A stretch of DNA of 64,000 nt from Gottfriedia luciferensis (GTDB lineage: Bacteria > Bacillota > Bacilli > Bacillales > Bacillaceae_G). Within the stretch, counting starts at the first letter, position 1. Each line of letters begins with the position of its first letter. The position numbers and the translations under genes were made by a program. Below, piece after piece: positions 45,535 through 57,430 of this stretch. The DNA lies in contig NZ_MDKC01000023.1 in assembly GCF_001712755.1 (NCBI RefSeq), positions 1 to 64,000 of the forward strand, given 5' to 3'. The notes beneath the pieces are model-generated. The model was not told the DNA's origin, did no database searches, and saw nothing but the letters and a program-made list of their open reading frames with translations.

Positions 45535-46710
45535 TCAAGAAGCCTTTTTATTTTGATAATCATAAATAGGTACTTTAGCCTCATCAAGCATCCACTCAAT
45601 ATGAACCCCATACCCACTAGTCGAATCATTTACAAAAACATGTGTAACTGCTCCGATTAATTTTCCATTTTGAATGATCGGTGAGCCGCTCATTCCTTGT
45701 ACAATCCCGCCAGTTTCTTTAAGTAAACGTTTATCAGTAACTTTTAAAATGATTCCTTTAGTAGATGGGAATTTTTGTTGAATACTGCTTACTATTTCAA
45801 TGTCAAATGCTTCTACTTTATTATCATGTATTACGGTAAGTATTTTGGCAGGACCTTTTTTCACTTCATTTGATAATGCAATGGGTAAAGGTTGAGACAT
45901 GATCCCGTTGTCTATTTTATTGTTAACTTTACCGAATATGCCAAATGGACTATTTGAAGTGATATTACCAATCGTTCCTCGATCTAAAGCAAAATGCGCT
46001 ATTTTTTCTCCTGGTGAACCATCTGCACCTTTTTCAATTGCAGTGACTGTTGAATAGACTATATGCCCATCTTCTACTTCAATGGCTTTTCTCGTATCGC
46101 TATCAGAAATAACATGTCCAAGTGCGCCATATTTTAATGAATTAGGTTCTATGAATGTCATCGTGCCGATACCAGAAGCTGAATCTCTTATATATAATCC
46201 AATTCGATAGCTATTATGACCTTGGTCACGAATAGGTTGTAACATTTTTGTGTAATACTTACCCTCGCGTTTTACAGTGATTTTTATAGGCTTTCCATAC
46301 TTTCCGGCTTTTTGAATAAACGGTAATACATCTGACATTTTTTCGATTTGTTTACCATTCATTTTTATGATCATGTCTCCAACTTTAATACCGGCAATTT
46401 CACCTGGAGACTTTTGTCCTGAACTAGTATTTACTAAATGATGTCCAACGACTAAGACACCTACTGAGTTAAGTTTTACTCCTATTGACTGTCCCCCTGG
46501 TATTATTCTTAAACTGTTTAATACTTTAACATCTACCTTTTTACTTGGTAATTCATTCATACCAAGTGCTACATTAACAATTTCTTGTTGATCCTTATTT
46601 TTAATGGTAGATGAAAACACATTATTTTGATTTATATTAAACACGCCAATACCAACTATAAATAAAAGGAGAAGAATTTTTATTATTCGATGAACATTTA
46701 TATTTTTCAC
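45535..46710 (-). CDS. spoIVB: SpoIVB serine peptidase (S55), sigma-K checkpoint signal
   Basis: About 391 residues from the GTG at 46710 (AAGGAG 12 bases upstream); an ATG at 46743 lacks a ribosome site, so the start is uncertain. N-terminal membrane anchor ([18 protein letters not shown]), PDZ domain (about 85-180; [20 protein letters not shown]), then the SpoIVB peptidase domain with His in [10 protein letters not shown] and Ser in [15 protein letters not shown]. Made in the forespore, it cleaves SpoIVFA to allow pro-sigma-K processing. Confidence 0.93.
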   Translation of the reverse strand: MKNINVHRIIKILLLLFIVGIGVFNINQNNVFSSTIKNKDQQEIVNVALGMNELPSKKVDVKVLNSLRIIPGGQSIGVKLNSVGVLVVGHHLVNTSSGQKSPGEIAGIKVGDMIIKMNGKQIEKMSDVLPFIQKAGKYGKPIKITVKREGKYYTKMLQPIRDQGHNSYRIGLYIRDSASGIGTMTFIEPNSLKYGALGHVISDSDTRKAIEVEDGHIVYSTVTAIEKGADGSPGEKIAHFALDRGTIGNITSNSPFGIFGKVNNKIDNGIMSQPLPIALSNEVKKGPAKILTVIHDNKVEAFDIEIVSSIQQKFPSTKGIILKVTDKRLLKETGGIVQGMSGSPIIQNGKLIGAVTHVFVNDSTSGYGVHIEWMLDEAKVPIYDYQNKKAS

Positions 46711-46892
46711 AAGCGAATCACTCTCCTTAGCGCCAAATTTCATTTTTTTTAATTCGTGGCTATGTAGTTAATGTTAGCTTTGCAAAAGCAAAATATGATT
46801 GTAAAAATATGATAGATTCTTTAACGTATAATGTTGTATTAGTATGTTTCATTTAGCATTTTCCAATTACTAATTTATCAATAATTCCCATA

Positions 46893-46948
46893 AAAAAAAG
46901 AGAATATTTAATGTATAGAAAACAATTTCCATCATTAAACATTCTCTT
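46893..46948 (-). terminator. Terminator of recN
   Basis: AGAGAATGTTTAATG pairs with CATTAAATATTCTCT and is followed by eight T on the minus strand. Confidence 0.85.
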
Positions 46949-46953
46949 TATGT

Positions 46954-48684
46954 TCATTGAGATTGGTATTTTGAAGAAGCTGCCTGATCGATCAATTCTT
47001 TAGCGTGTTGAATCGTTACATCTGTAATTTCAACTCCGGCGATCATCCTTGCAATTTCATTAATTTTTTGATCATTTCGTAATGGTGTAACAGAAGTTTT
47101 CGTTCGATTTCCATCAATTAATTTGGCGATGAATAAATGCGTATCTGCCATAGAAGCTACTTGTGGTAAGTGAGTTATACAAAGAACTTGAGAATCTATA
47201 GATACCTTGTGTATTTTTTCCGCAATTGCTTGCGCTACTCTTCCACTAACCCCTGTATCAACTTCATCAAATATAATTGACGTAATCCCCTGATGCTTCG
47301 TGAAAATGCTCTTTAACGCTAGGAACATCCTTGAAAGTTCTCCACCAGAAGCAACCTTTGCTAAAGGCTTTAAAGGCTCCCCTGGATTTGTTGAAATATA
47401 AAACTCAACAAAATCAAATCCATCTTTTTTAAACTTTATATGTTGTTCATCAATAATTGGATCTGATTCTTGTCCTTCTTCAACATCAAACATAATTTCA
47501 AAGGTTGTTTTATCCATATAAAGCTCTTTTAATTCTTTATGTATATCAGCAGTCAATTTGATAGCTAATTCTTTTCTTTTATTTGAAAGAGTCTTACCAG
47601 CTTTAATTAGCTTGATTGTCACATTATCTAAGTCTTTTTGTAGCTTCTCGATATGCATATCTTTATGTTGAATAGTATCCAACTCTTGTTCGATATTTTC
47701 TGCGTATTTTAAAATATCAGCAACACTGTGCCCATACTTCTTTTTTAACATAGAGATCTCACTCAATCGAGTTTCAATTTCGTTTAATCTATTTGGATCA
47801 TATTCCATTTGTTCAATGGAATCACGTAATCGATACGATATATCCTCTAATAAGTAATAGCTACTACTGATTCCTTCATGCATTTCTTTAATGTCATTAT
47901 CAATATTCGTAACTGACTCTAAAGAATACATACATGATCTAACCGAATCTAAACCTGATCCATCCTGCGATAAACTTTGATATGCTTCAACTAATGACTT
48001 ATAAATGCGTTCAAAATTAGAAATTTTGAGTCTTTCTTCCATCAACTGATCGTCTTCATTTTCTTGCAAATTCGCATTTTGTATTTCAGTTAGCTGAAAT
48101 TGAATTAAATCCAACCTATGAGCCATTTGTTGTTCATTTTCAGTTAATTGCTTTAACTGTTTTTTTAAGTCTGTATAGTTATTAAATATATTTTGATATT
48201 CAGTATACAAAGGAACAATTGCTTTTTCATCATATTGTTGTAACATCGGTAAATGATGTTCTTGGTCCATTAAATCTTGGCTCTCATGTTGCCCATGAAT
48301 ATCAACAAGTAAACCACCAATTTCCTTCAGTATAGAAGTTGTCACTAATTTCCCATTGATACGGCATACACTTTTACCAGATGAAGTAATATCTCTTTTT
48401 AAAATAATCATTTCATCTTCAATGTCAAAACCTAATTCTCTGCATCTTGAATAAATTAGATGATTCTCATTTTCGATATGAAATAAGCCTTCAATTTCTG
48501 CTTTTTCAGTATCATATCTTACGAATTCTGCAGATCCACGACCACCAAGTAACAGGCCGATAGCGTCAATAATGATCGACTTCCCCGCTCCTGTTTCACC
48601 ACTTAGTACAGTTAAACCCTTTTCAAATGAAATGGAAACTTCCTCAATGATTGCAAAATTTTTAATGATAATTTCAGATAACAA
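46954..48684 (-). CDS. recN: DNA repair protein RecN
   Basis: 576 residues, SMC-like. Walker A SGETGAGKSIIIDAIGLLLGG near the N-terminus, long central coiled coil, signature KVASGGELSRMFLALKSI and Walker B SIIFDEVDTGVSG. It gathers and protects double-strand break ends. Downstream of argR in the same direction, as in B. subtilis. Confidence 0.95.
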   Translation of the reverse strand: MLSEIIIKNFAIIEEVSISFEKGLTVLSGETGAGKSIIIDAIGLLLGGRGSAEFVRYDTEKAEIEGLFHIENENHLIYSRCRELGFDIEDEMIILKRDITSSGKSVCRINGKLVTTSILKEIGGLLVDIHGQHESQDLMDQEHHLPMLQQYDEKAIVPLYTEYQNIFNNYTDLKKQLKQLTENEQQMAHRLDLIQFQLTEIQNANLQENEDDQLMEERLKISNFERIYKSLVEAYQSLSQDGSGLDSVRSCMYSLESVTNIDNDIKEMHEGISSSYYLLEDISYRLRDSIEQMEYDPNRLNEIETRLSEISMLKKKYGHSVADILKYAENIEQELDTIQHKDMHIEKLQKDLDNVTIKLIKAGKTLSNKRKELAIKLTADIHKELKELYMDKTTFEIMFDVEEGQESDPIIDEQHIKFKKDGFDFVEFYISTNPGEPLKPLAKVASGGELSRMFLALKSIFTKHQGITSIIFDEVDTGVSGRVAQAIAEKIHKVSIDSQVLCITHLPQVASMADTHLFIAKLIDGNRTKTSVTPLRNDQKINEIARMIAGVEITDVTIQHAKELIDQAASSKYQSQ

Positions 48685-48716
48685 TGAGTTTCTCTCCTCT
48701 TTTTAAAACCATTCTC

Positions 48717-49169
48717 CTATTGAAGCATGTCAATAAATTTTTCTTTTAAATCCTCAGCATCTACAGGTGTACGACAAATGATTAAGATCGTATCATCTCC
48801 ACAGATTGTACCCATAATTTCTGACCAATCTAAATGATCAATTAATGCACCAACTGCATTTGCATTACCTGGCAATGTCTTCATTACAATTAAATGACTT
48901 GAACTATCAATTTTAATGAATGAATCAATTAAAAGTCTTTTTAATTTTTGTAACGGATTAAATCGTTGATCTGCAGGTAAGCTATATTTATATCGACCAT
49001 CAGATAACGGTACTTTCACTAGATGTAGTTCTTTTATATCACGTGAAATCGTTGCTTGGGTTACTTTAAACCCTAAGTCTCTTAGTGATTGTACTAATTC
49101 ATCTTGTGTTTCGACTTCATTTTTTGCGATAATTTCTCGTATTTTTATATGACGCTGACCTTTATTCAT
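48717..49169 (-). CDS. argR: Arginine repressor/activator ArgR (AhrC)
   Basis: Starts at ATG 49169 ([20 protein letters not shown]) behind AGAGGTG, giving ~150 residues. Winged-helix N-domain with [20 protein letters not shown] and a C-terminal arginine-binding, trimer-forming domain with [16 protein letters not shown] and [14 protein letters not shown]. It represses arginine synthesis and uptake and activates catabolism. A probable target in this window is the ARG box before artP. Confidence 0.95.
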   Translation of the reverse strand: MNKGQRHIKIREIIAKNEVETQDELVQSLRDLGFKVTQATISRDIKELHLVKVPLSDGRYKYSLPADQRFNPLQKLKRLLIDSFIKIDSSSHLIVMKTLPGNANAVGALIDHLDWSEIMGTICGDDTILIICRTPVDAEDLKEKFIDMLQ

Positions 49170-49355
49170 AATACACCTCTTTGCAAATTCCGACAAATAT
49201 CTTACTTAAAGAATATCTTATCTAATCTACTCGTTATTGTATATATTTTTTTAAACGTTTTCATAAAATGCATTTTTCAGCATGATATTTTCTTTACTTT
49301 TTTATTAGGTTGAACGAATCCTATCGAATTAATTACTTAATTTGAAAAAGGAGAA

Positions 49356-49382
49356 AAAGGAAACCTATTCGGTTTCCTTTCA
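49356..49382 (-). terminator. Terminator of yqxC
   Basis: AAAGGAAACC / GGTTTCCTTT stem with T-run on the minus strand, about 70 bp after the stop. Confidence 0.85.
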
Positions 49383-49452
49383 GTGTGTAGTAAAGAGTAC
49401 TAAAAATTTGATTTTCAGACTGATTGTAAGCAGCCTGAAAGTCTCCTTCTTA

Positions 49453-50280
49453 TTATTTTACCTTCTTTAATTCACTATGTGCTTCATTTACAATATCCAT
49501 TGGTAAACGATTTAACCCGCTATTTCCAATTTCCTTTGAACCTTCCCAATGAAGATGAATTAAAAATTCAATATTACCGTCTCCACCAGTTATAGGAGAA
49601 AAAGTTAAAGCTTTTATATCATATCCTTGGCGAAGCGCAAAATCGATCATCATTTCGATAACTTGTTCATGCACTTTTGGATCGCGTACAATCCCCTTTT
49701 TACCAACTTGCTCTCTACCAGCTTCAAATTGTGGTTTAATTAACGCGACAACATCACTTGTGGGTACTAATAATGTTTTTAAGACTGGTAAAATCAAACG
49801 TAACGAAATAAAGGATACGTCAATTGAAGCAAATTGAGGTAACCCTTCAATTAAATCTTCTGGTTTAACATAACGAAAATTTGTGCGTTCCATAACAATA
49901 ACACGTTCATCTTGCCTTAATTTCCAAGCAAGTTGATTGTATCCAACATCAAGTGCGTATGATTTTTTTGCCCCGTTTTGAAGTGCACAATCCGTAAATC
50001 CACCTGTCGAAGATCCAATATCAATCATAATTTTATCTTTAACTGATAGATCGAATGTGTTTATCGCTTTTTCTAATTTGTACCCTCCACGACTCACATA
50101 AGGCATAACTTCACCTTTAATTTGTAAAGGGAGTTCGATGTCTATTTTTTCTCCAGGCTTATCTAATCTTTGTTCGTTTGTATAGACTAGTCCTGCCATA
50201 ATTGCTCGTTTAGCTTTTTCACGTGTTTCGATTAAACCACGATCTACTAAAAGTACGTCTACTCGTTCCTTTTTTGCCAT
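49453..50280 (-). CDS. yqxC: TlyA-family rRNA 2'-O-methyltransferase (YqxC)
   Basis: 275 residues. S4 RNA-binding domain at the N-terminus (ERVDVLLVDRGLIETREKAKRAIMAGLVY) and an FtsJ-like SAM domain (IDIGSSTGGFTDCALQNGAK, motif I; LIKPQFEAGRE). TlyA proteins methylate rRNA in Mycobacterium; in bacilli the role is inferred. It follows dxs by 15 bp. Confidence 0.9.
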   Translation of the reverse strand: MAKKERVDVLLVDRGLIETREKAKRAIMAGLVYTNEQRLDKPGEKIDIELPLQIKGEVMPYVSRGGYKLEKAINTFDLSVKDKIMIDIGSSTGGFTDCALQNGAKKSYALDVGYNQLAWKLRQDERVIVMERTNFRYVKPEDLIEGLPQFASIDVSFISLRLILPVLKTLLVPTSDVVALIKPQFEAGREQVGKKGIVRDPKVHEQVIEMMIDFALRQGYDIKALTFSPITGGDGNIEFLIHLHWEGSKEIGNSGLNRLPMDIVNEAHSELKKVK

Positions 50281-50295
50281 TTAAATGTCATCCTC

Positions 50296-52176
50296 TTATT
50301 TATTACAAACCATTTCACGGATTTTCTTAACCGATTCATCTTTTGTTAAATGAATTTCATCAAGTAATTTATCCACATCACCGTGTTCAACAAATAAATC
50401 CGGTATACCAATACGTTCTACGCGGACGTTTTGATAATTATTTGAACTTGCAAATTCTAAAACAGCACTTCCAAAACCACCTTGTAATACTGCTTCTTCA
50501 ATCGTTAAAATCGGTTTTCCGTCCTTAAAGATATCATTTAACATTGCAGTATCCATTGGTTTAATAAATCTTGCGTTTACTACTTTAACAGAAATATTTT
50601 CTTTCTCCAACTCATCCGCCGCATCTAATGCCATTTTAATTGTAGTACCAAATGTTAAAATAACTGCATCAGAACCTTCTCTTAATACTTCCCATGAACC
50701 AATCGGAATTTCTTTTAATTGCTCATCCATTGGTACGCCGATACCATTCCCTCTAGGGAAACGTAGGGCAATTGGACCATCTTCGTATTGAATTGCAGTA
50801 TTTACCATATGTTGCCCTTCATTCTCATCTTTAGGCATCATTAAAACTAAGTTTGGTATATGACGTAGAAAGGCAATATCAAACACACCTTGGTGAGTTT
50901 CACCGTCAGCACCTACTAATCCTGCACGATCGATTCCAATGAATACATTTAAATTTTGTCTACAAATATCATGTAATACTTGGTCGTATGCTCTTTGAAG
51001 GAATGTTGAATAAATTGCTAAAAATGGCTTCATTCCTTGCGTTGCTAAACCAGCTGCGACTGTTGCCGCATGTTGCTCTGCAATACCAACATCAAAAATT
51101 CGGCCAGGTAATTGAGCTTGGAAATTTTCCAATTTTGAACCGACTGGCATTGCAGGAGTAATCGCTACGATTCGCTCATCTTTTAAAGCTAATTTTAATA
51201 CAGTATCACTAACAAGTTTACTCCATGCAGGTGGTGCTTTATCAGGCTTAATTAACTTCCCAGATTCTACCTTATAAGGACCTGTGCCATGCCAAGTTCC
51301 GATATCATCACTTTCTGCTGGCTTATATCCTTTTCCTTTTTTCGTTAGTACGTGTACTAATACCGGGCCTTTAGTTTTCTTAGCATATTCAAGTGATTCA
51401 AATAAGTCTTCAAAATTATGTCCATCAACTGGTCCAAAATAAGTGAATCCCATTTCCTCAAAAAACATTCCTTGAGTAACTAAGTATTTTAGGCTATCTT
51501 TTAATTTTTTTGATGTACTTGATAGTTTATCCCCGATTCCAGGAATTTTTTTGATCACACCTTCAAGCTCACCTTTAGCCCAACGGTATTTCCCAGTTGT
51601 TCTCAGTCTTCCTAAAATGCTATGTAATGCGCCTACGTTCGGAGCTATAGACATTTCATTATCATTTAAAATAACGATGACATCTTTTTGTTCATGTCCA
51701 ATATGATTCATTGCTTCAAGAGCCATCCCACCAGTTAATGCACCATCTCCGATAATCGGAATAATATATTCACCAGTTTTTTTAATATCTCTAGCAATAG
51801 CCATCCCCATTGCCGCAGATAGTGAAGTCGAGCTGTGCCCAGTTTCCCATACATCATGCTCACTTTCATTTCGCTTAGGAAAGCCACATAGTCCTTTAAA
51901 TTGTCTTAGTGTTGTAAATTCTTTAGCACGACCAGTTAATATTTTATGAACATACGATTGATGTCCTACATCCCATAAAAATTTGTCTTTAGGCGAATCA
52001 AAGACTTTATGTAATGCAATCGTTAATTCAACAACTCCTAAATTTGGCGCAATATGACCACCTGTCTCAGAAAGCTGCTGAATAAGAAATTTACGAATTT
52101 CTTCACTTAATACTTCTAATTCACCGTTCGTTTTATTTTTTAAAAAGCTCGGATTTTCAATTGTCGTAAGATCCAT
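50296..52176 (-). CDS. dxs: 1-deoxy-D-xylulose-5-phosphate synthase
   Basis: 626 residues, thiamin-diphosphate enzyme. TPP motif [19 protein letters not shown], the N-terminal [18 protein letters not shown], and the pyrimidine domain with [17 protein letters not shown] and [16 protein letters not shown]. It condenses pyruvate and glyceraldehyde-3-phosphate as the first step of the MEP isoprenoid pathway. It feeds ispA upstream. Confidence 0.96.
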   Translation of the reverse strand: MDLTTIENPSFLKNKTNGELEVLSEEIRKFLIQQLSETGGHIAPNLGVVELTIALHKVFDSPKDKFLWDVGHQSYVHKILTGRAKEFTTLRQFKGLCGFPKRNESEHDVWETGHSSTSLSAAMGMAIARDIKKTGEYIIPIIGDGALTGGMALEAMNHIGHEQKDVIVILNDNEMSIAPNVGALHSILGRLRTTGKYRWAKGELEGVIKKIPGIGDKLSSTSKKLKDSLKYLVTQGMFFEEMGFTYFGPVDGHNFEDLFESLEYAKKTKGPVLVHVLTKKGKGYKPAESDDIGTWHGTGPYKVESGKLIKPDKAPPAWSKLVSDTVLKLALKDERIVAITPAMPVGSKLENFQAQLPGRIFDVGIAEQHAATVAAGLATQGMKPFLAIYSTFLQRAYDQVLHDICRQNLNVFIGIDRAGLVGADGETHQGVFDIAFLRHIPNLVLMMPKDENEGQHMVNTAIQYEDGPIALRFPRGNGIGVPMDEQLKEIPIGSWEVLREGSDAVILTFGTTIKMALDAADELEKENISVKVVNARFIKPMDTAMLNDIFKDGKPILTIEEAVLQGGFGSAVLEFASSNNYQNVRVERIGIPDLFVEHGDVDKLLDEIHLTKDESVKKIREMVCNK

Positions 52177-52391
52177 CTTGGATCACTCACCTTCCTAGAT
52201 GTTAAATCTATATAAATAATTCATTATTATGTAATTTTATCTATAAAATGATTTTACCATACTTGTAGTTAAACGCTAGTTTCTTAAATGACTAACTCTT
52301 AACACCATGTATCATAATACCATTTTTATTAAAATCTGTTTAATGTTTTTTATTTTTATAGAACAAAATAATATATATTTTTTTGCAAAAT
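52177..52391. other. Spacer between ispA and dxs
   Basis: Non-coding, very AT-rich. It probably contains a promoter for dxs, since a terminator follows ispA, but I cannot assign the boxes. Confidence 0.4.
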
Positions 52392-52426
52392 GAAAAGAAA
52401 GCCGCTAGCACAAATGTGTTAACGGC
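52392..52426 (-). terminator. Terminator after ispA
   Basis: GCCGTTAACACA pairs with TGTGCTAGCGGC (two mismatched pairs) and is followed by TTTCTTTTC on the minus strand. Confidence 0.75.
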
Positions 52427-52536
52427 CTACATTTCTGTATATTTTATTAACAACATTAACGGTTATAAAGTAGTTACATTATACATAAATGAATAAATCT
52501 ATTCAATGGACATGGAATTAATTACATAATCAAAGT

Positions 52537-53424
52537 TTAAAAACTGCGATTTTCAACAAAATCACAAATTGAGATTAAGTAGTCATCTTTAATCCCACAT
52601 GCTCGAACATGTTGTTTGGCTTCAGTAATAAATGTATGAAGCCTTTCTTTAGCTCCCTCAACTGAATACAACTTAACATAAGTAGTTTTATCATTTTCTA
52701 TATCACTACCAACTGGCTTACCAAGTACTTCTTCATCACCAATTACGTCTAAAATATCATCTTGTATTTGAAATGCGATACCGAGTTTATAAGCAAATTG
52801 GGTTAGGTGAGATAATTGTTCAGCTGTTGCTTTTGAAATGATTGCACCTGCAATAACTGGATACATTAACATTTTACCCGTTTTTCTTTCATGGATATAT
52901 TGCAATTCTTCTCCACTAAGCTCTTTACTTTCACCTTCCATATCTGCTACCTGACCGGCAACCATACCTTCAGGACCTGCAGCAATCGCTAATTCACTAA
53001 TTAATTGAAGTTTCACTTGATCAGACACATGAAAATCATTCATTTCCGTAATTAATTTAAATGCGTATGTCAGTAAACCATCACCTGCTAATACCGCAAG
53101 ATCTTCGCCAAATACTTTATGATTTGTCGGTTTTCCTCTTCGAAAATCATCATCATCCATACATGGTAAATCATCATGAATTAATGAATAAGTATGAATC
53201 ATTTCTAAAGCACATGCAGGTTTAATCCCTATTAATGGGTCATTACCAAATGCATCTAGCGTTGCGAAAAGTAAAAGAGGTCTAATTCTTTTCCCTCCAC
53301 CTTGCAATGAATAGGACATAGATTCTTTTAATTTTTCTGGTGCTTTTAATCTTTCAACCGATTTAATCATTTCATCATTTACTATTCTACTGGAATACTC
53401 CATAAAATCTTTGAAAGTGTTCAT
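52537..53424 (-). CDS. ispA: Farnesyl/geranyl diphosphate synthase
   Basis: 295 residues from ATG at 53424 behind GAGGAGG; longer in-frame starts lie inside xseB. Both Asp-rich motifs are present: DDLPCMDDDDFRRG (first) and QIQDDILDVIGD (second). It elongates DMAPP with IPP to the C15 precursor of undecaprenol, quinones and haem A. One base separates it from the xseB stop. Confidence 0.95.
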   Translation of the reverse strand: MNTFKDFMEYSSRIVNDEMIKSVERLKAPEKLKESMSYSLQGGGKRIRPLLLFATLDAFGNDPLIGIKPACALEMIHTYSLIHDDLPCMDDDDFRRGKPTNHKVFGEDLAVLAGDGLLTYAFKLITEMNDFHVSDQVKLQLISELAIAAGPEGMVAGQVADMEGESKELSGEELQYIHERKTGKMLMYPVIAGAIISKATAEQLSHLTQFAYKLGIAFQIQDDILDVIGDEEVLGKPVGSDIENDKTTYVKLYSVEGAKERLHTFITEAKQHVRACGIKDDYLISICDFVENRSF

Positions 53425-53425
53425 A

Positions 53426-53662
53426 TTATTCCTCCTCAACAGTAAAAGGAGTTTGTTCACCCTGTTCATTTAATATAGAAGTCATTTGCTTTTCAACTTT
53501 AGTAAGCTTCTCTTGACAAATTTGAGAGAGTTTTATTCCTTCTTGAAAGTATTCGATCGCTTTTTCAAGTGGTACGTCACCTTGCTCTAATTTTTGTACG
53601 ATCATTTCAATTTCTTTTATTGCTTCTTCAAAAGTGCGCTCATTTTGTGACAATTGATTCAC
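53426..53662 (-). CDS. xseB: Exodeoxyribonuclease VII small subunit
   Basis: 78 residues, XseB signature: [33 protein letters not shown]. It binds and regulates XseA. Its start overlaps the xseA stop by four bases. Confidence 0.95.
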   Translation of the reverse strand: MNQLSQNERTFEEAIKEIEMIVQKLEQGDVPLEKAIEYFQEGIKLSQICQEKLTKVEKQMTSILNEQGEQTPFTVEEE

Positions 53663-55005
53663 TCTCCTTTTACTTCAAGTACTTCACAATTTAATTTCCC
53701 ATCGGTCATTTGTAATTGGAACCGGTCTCCGCTTTTTGCTTGTTTAACCGATTTCATTAATTCGTTATCATTTTTATATGCTAATGAATAACCTCTGGCC
53801 ATAACTTTTAATGGACTAAGTGCATCTAGTGTATGAACTACTCTTTCCATTTCAAATTTCTTCTGGGTAATTAGGCGATTAAATTCTTTTTGTAAAGACA
53901 TATGTAATTGCTGGTGCCTTTGCTTTTCAAGCTGAACTCTATTACTTGGATGATGAATAAGTAGCGACGAATTTAGTTCTTTATGCTTGTTTATTTTAGA
54001 CTTAACAATTTCATTTATTGATGTATGTAAACGTTCATTAATCCGGTCAAATTGCTCTTGTTTTGGATGGAATAGTGAATTTGGATATCTAAAAACATAA
54101 GCATCTTGAACAGCCTTTAATTGCGCTTGTTTTCGTTCAATAATCGTATCCATTGCTTTATTAAGTCTTGATTTTCGAACTGTAAATTGCTCTAGTATCT
54201 CTCTTTGGCTTAACGAAACTAATTCTGCTGCAGCTGTTGGTGTAGGTGCCCTTAGATCAGCGACATAATCAGCAATTGTCGTATCTGTTTCGTGACCCAC
54301 TGCGGAAATGATTGGGATTTTTGATTGAAAGATCGCTCTCGCTACTATTTCTTCGTTAAAGGCCCAGAGTTCCTCAATTGATCCTCCGCCTCGTCCGACT
54401 ATTAACACATCTATTTCTTCCATTTTACCCGCTGTTTCAATTGATTTTACAATCGACGCTTTCGCCCCTTCACCTTGTACAAGCGTTGGAATTACAACTA
54501 TTTTCCCAATCGGGTATCTTCGTTGAATCGTTGTAATGATATCGCGAACTGCTGCACCAGTTGGTGAAGTAACAACCCCGATTACACTAGGAAAAGAAGG
54601 AATCTTTTTCTTAAATTTCTGATCAAAGAGTCCTTCTTCTAATAGTTTTTTCTTCAATTGTTCATAAGCTACAAAGAGACCGCCGACCCCATCAGGTTGC
54701 ATGTCTCTTATGTAGATTTGATAGCTACCAGATCCTGGGTATACATTTATTTCACCTTGTACAATAACCTGCATACCATCGGTTGGTTGAAATGCGATAT
54801 TTGCATTATAGGATTGAAACATGACCGCTGCAATTCTAGCACCATCATCTTTTAACGTAAAATAATAATGTCCGCTAGATGAATGACGTTTAAAATTTGA
54901 GATTTCTCCACGGAGAAGTATATTTTGCAAATTACGATCCGCTTGAAATTTTGCTTTTAAATATTTCGTTAATGCGGTAACAGTAACTGGTAGCTTTTCC
55001 GTCAT
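53659..55005 (-). CDS. xseA: Exodeoxyribonuclease VII large subunit
   Basis: 448 residues from ATG at 55005 (an ATG six codons earlier overlaps the GAAGGGC site). OB-fold tRNA_anti domain ([28 protein letters not shown]), nuclease core ([68 protein letters not shown]) and a C-terminal coiled coil. Degrades single-stranded DNA from both ends. Confidence 0.95.
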   Translation of the reverse strand: MTEKLPVTVTALTKYLKAKFQADRNLQNILLRGEISNFKRHSSSGHYYFTLKDDGARIAAVMFQSYNANIAFQPTDGMQVIVQGEINVYPGSGSYQIYIRDMQPDGVGGLFVAYEQLKKKLLEEGLFDQKFKKKIPSFPSVIGVVTSPTGAAVRDIITTIQRRYPIGKIVVIPTLVQGEGAKASIVKSIETAGKMEEIDVLIVGRGGGSIEELWAFNEEIVARAIFQSKIPIISAVGHETDTTIADYVADLRAPTPTAAAELVSLSQREILEQFTVRKSRLNKAMDTIIERKQAQLKAVQDAYVFRYPNSLFHPKQEQFDRINERLHTSINEIVKSKINKHKELNSSLLIHHPSNRVQLEKQRHQQLHMSLQKEFNRLITQKKFEMERVVHTLDALSPLKVMARGYSLAYKNDNELMKSVKQAKSGDRFQLQMTDGKLNCEVLEVKGE

Positions 55006-55041
55006 GCATAGCCCTTCTTTCATTCTTACAAAGCAATAAGA

Positions 55042-55917
55042 TTAAAGTTTAGTACTCAAATTTAATTTACTATCAATTTGAGAAGCTGCTTTTAACGTAT
55101 TATGAAGTAGCATTGTAATTGTCATTGGTCCAACTCCACCTGGTACAGGAGTAATATAACCAGCAACATTTTTTACATCTTCAAAATTTACGTCTCCGCA
55201 TAATTTGCCATTTTCGTCTCTATTCATGCCGACGTCAATTACAATTGCTCCCTCTTTAACATAATCAGCTGTAATTAATTTTGCTACGCCAATAGCAACA
55301 ATTAAAATATCAGCCTGCTTTGTAATATATTTTAGATTAGTTGTACGTGAATGTGTATAAGTAACCGTTGCATTTTCGTTTAAGAATAGTTGTCCAACTG
55401 GTTTCCCTACAATATTACTGCGTCCAATAACAACGACATGTTTTCCACTAATCGGAATATTTGTATTTTCTATTAATTTTAATATACCAAAAGGAGTACA
55501 AGGTAGTAATGAATCTTGATTCGTCATCATTCTTCCAATATTAATTGGATGAAATCCATCAACATCTTTTAATGGAGAAATTGTTTCAATTACTTTCTTT
55601 TCTGAGATATGAGCAGGTAATGGCAACTGAACTAAAATACCATGAATTGACTGATCATCGTTTAATTTGTTTACAACGGATAATAACTCATCTTCAGTAA
55701 CTGTTTCAGGTAATTCAATTACTTCAGAATACATTCCTAATTCATTACATGCTCTATGCTTCGAATTCACATATGTTCTTGAAGCAGAATTATTTCCAAC
55801 TAAAACAACTGCTAAACCTGGTGTAATACCTTGATTTTTTAATTCTGAAACACCATTCTTTAATTCCTCACGAATTGATACTGAAACTTCTTTACCATTA
55901 ATTAATGTTGCTACCAT
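55042..55917 (-). CDS. folD: Methylene-THF dehydrogenase / methenyl-THF cyclohydrolase
   Basis: 291 residues. Catalytic region [16 protein letters not shown] (Tyr and Lys), [20 protein letters not shown] and Rossmann motif [33 protein letters not shown] near the end. Interconverts methylene-, methenyl- and formyl-THF with NADP+. Confidence 0.96.
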   Translation of the reverse strand: MVATLINGKEVSVSIREELKNGVSELKNQGITPGLAVVLVGNNSASRTYVNSKHRACNELGMYSEVIELPETVTEDELLSVVNKLNDDQSIHGILVQLPLPAHISEKKVIETISPLKDVDGFHPINIGRMMTNQDSLLPCTPFGILKLIENTNIPISGKHVVVIGRSNIVGKPVGQLFLNENATVTYTHSRTTNLKYITKQADILIVAIGVAKLITADYVKEGAIVIDVGMNRDENGKLCGDVNFEDVKNVAGYITPVPGGVGPMTITMLLHNTLKAASQIDSKLNLSTKL

Positions 55918-55954
55918 TTTAGTTTCCCCCTATGCATATAAACAATCTATCTAT

Positions 55955-56335
55955 TTAGAATTTTGATAATACCGCATTGATAAATTTACTAGAATCATCA
56001 TCACCGTAAACTTTAGCAATTTCAATCGCTTCATTGATTGCTACACTTTTTGGAACATCCTCTAAGTAATTAATTTCTACTAGAGCGATTCTAAGTATAT
56101 TGCGATCAACGTTACCTAAACGATCAATCGTCCAGCTTTCGATATTTGAAGCTAATTGTTCGTCAATCACTTCTTTATGACTAACAAAATTTGTTACAAT
56201 TGCCTCTAAAAATGCATCCTGTTTTTCTTCAGCTTCTTCTAATACATGCTCTAATGCATCTGAAGCATTCGCTTCACTTAAATCCATTTGGAATAATGTT
56301 TGTAATGCAAGTTCCCTTGCTTTTCTACGTTTCAT
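55955..56335 (-). CDS. nusB: Transcription antitermination factor NusB
   Basis: 126 residues from ATG at 56335; the product starts MKRRKARELALQTLFQMDLS, the normal NusB start. AAAGGAG lies 12 bases upstream (a TTG directly before the ATG would give better spacing). All-helical RNA-binding protein acting in rRNA antitermination; contains SKEVID.. and IAKVYGDDDSSKFINAVL. Confidence 0.94.
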   Translation of the reverse strand: MKRRKARELALQTLFQMDLSEANASDALEHVLEEAEEKQDAFLEAIVTNFVSHKEVIDEQLASNIESWTIDRLGNVDRNILRIALVEINYLEDVPKSVAINEAIEIAKVYGDDDSSKFINAVLSKF

Positions 56336-56720
56336 CAAAATAATAAACTCCTTTAAGCTAAATTCATCATTCGTTGCATAGGTAATAACGAATTCTAATT
56401 TTGTATAGTAACACGTTATTTTACCATTTTTTTTAATAAGTTCCAACGACTGTCTGTATTAACTCTAATTTTTATTATTATTAACGTTTCTAAGCAAACT
56501 CAATACTTTAAACTGTTTTCTACATTTTAACTTAAAATCCAATAAAATAACAGAATAATGTTTGTGTTTTTTTAAAAAAATTTCCTTTTTATTACTTTAA
56601 AATAAAATTTATATACCAAAACACGAACATTAAAAAAGATAGATTAAGAAAATGAGGGATTAAAGGGAATGCAAAGATTTTTAAGAAATAAAAAAACTTT
56701 CCAACTAATACCAGATTTTA
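56336..56720. other. Spacer between nusB and the inserted GNAT gene
   Basis: 385 bp, AT-rich, no coding frame or repeat recognised. It should hold a promoter for nusB-folD now that the GNAT gene separates them from yqhY. Confidence 0.45.
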
Positions 56721-57284
56721 TTAACTTTCCTGGCCTTCCTGACCCCTAAGCCATTCATGTTCTAGTATGCTGTATAAATAAGTGTCTCTCCAGCCGTCTC
56801 TTAATAATAGATCTTCACGCATTTTACCTTCTAAATTTAATCCGCATTTTTCAAGAACTTTTGCTGATGCAATATTTCTAACATCACATGTCGCAAATAT
56901 TCGATGAAGTTTAAAATTTTTAAATCCAAATGAAATTACTTCTTTAGTAGCTTCACTAGCAAATCCCTTGCCCCAATAGTTTGGATGAATTATATACCCT
57001 ATTTCACCAATTTGATTAATTTCATCCCTAATATTAAACTCGATTGATCCTATTAATTTATCGGATTTCTTTTCTATTATTGCAAATGCAAATCTAGTCC
57101 TATTTATTTGTTTCATATCTCTTAGTATGATTTGAATGAATTCCTTTGTTTCACTCTCTGTATTCGGTCCCCATGGCTGAAATTGACATACAACTGATTG
57201 GGATGCATATTTATGTATTTGCTGCCAATCACTTTCAACAAATTCACGTAAGTTCATTCGATTTGTGTTCAAATTTAAAATCAT
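56721..57284 (-). CDS. GNAT-family acetyltransferase (RimJ/RimL-like), inserted between nusB and yqhY
   Basis: 187 residues: LNLNTNRMNLREFVESDWQQIHKY, GSIEFNIRDEINQIGEIGYIIHPNYWGKGFASEATKEVI (acetyl-CoA loop W-G-K-G-F-A) and ATCDVRNIASAKVLEKCGLNLEGKMRE. Close in layout to YkkB/RimJ-type spore or ribosomal-protein acetyltransferases; substrate unknown. B. subtilis has yqhY directly before nusB, so this gene and its spacers are an insertion. Confidence 0.88.
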   Translation of the reverse strand: MILNLNTNRMNLREFVESDWQQIHKYASQSVVCQFQPWGPNTESETKEFIQIILRDMKQINRTRFAFAIIEKKSDKLIGSIEFNIRDEINQIGEIGYIIHPNYWGKGFASEATKEVISFGFKNFKLHRIFATCDVRNIASAKVLEKCGLNLEGKMREDLLLRDGWRDTYLYSILEHEWLRGQEGQES

Positions 57285-57430
57285 ATTGTCACCTATTTCT
57301 ATTTCATTTATATATAAATTTTAACATATTTCAAAATATTTAATTAGTTACAATAGAACCGGAAAAAGTATACACCGAAATGAAAGAACTACATAAAACG
57401 ATCCCTACTTCTTATCTAACAAAACAAAAA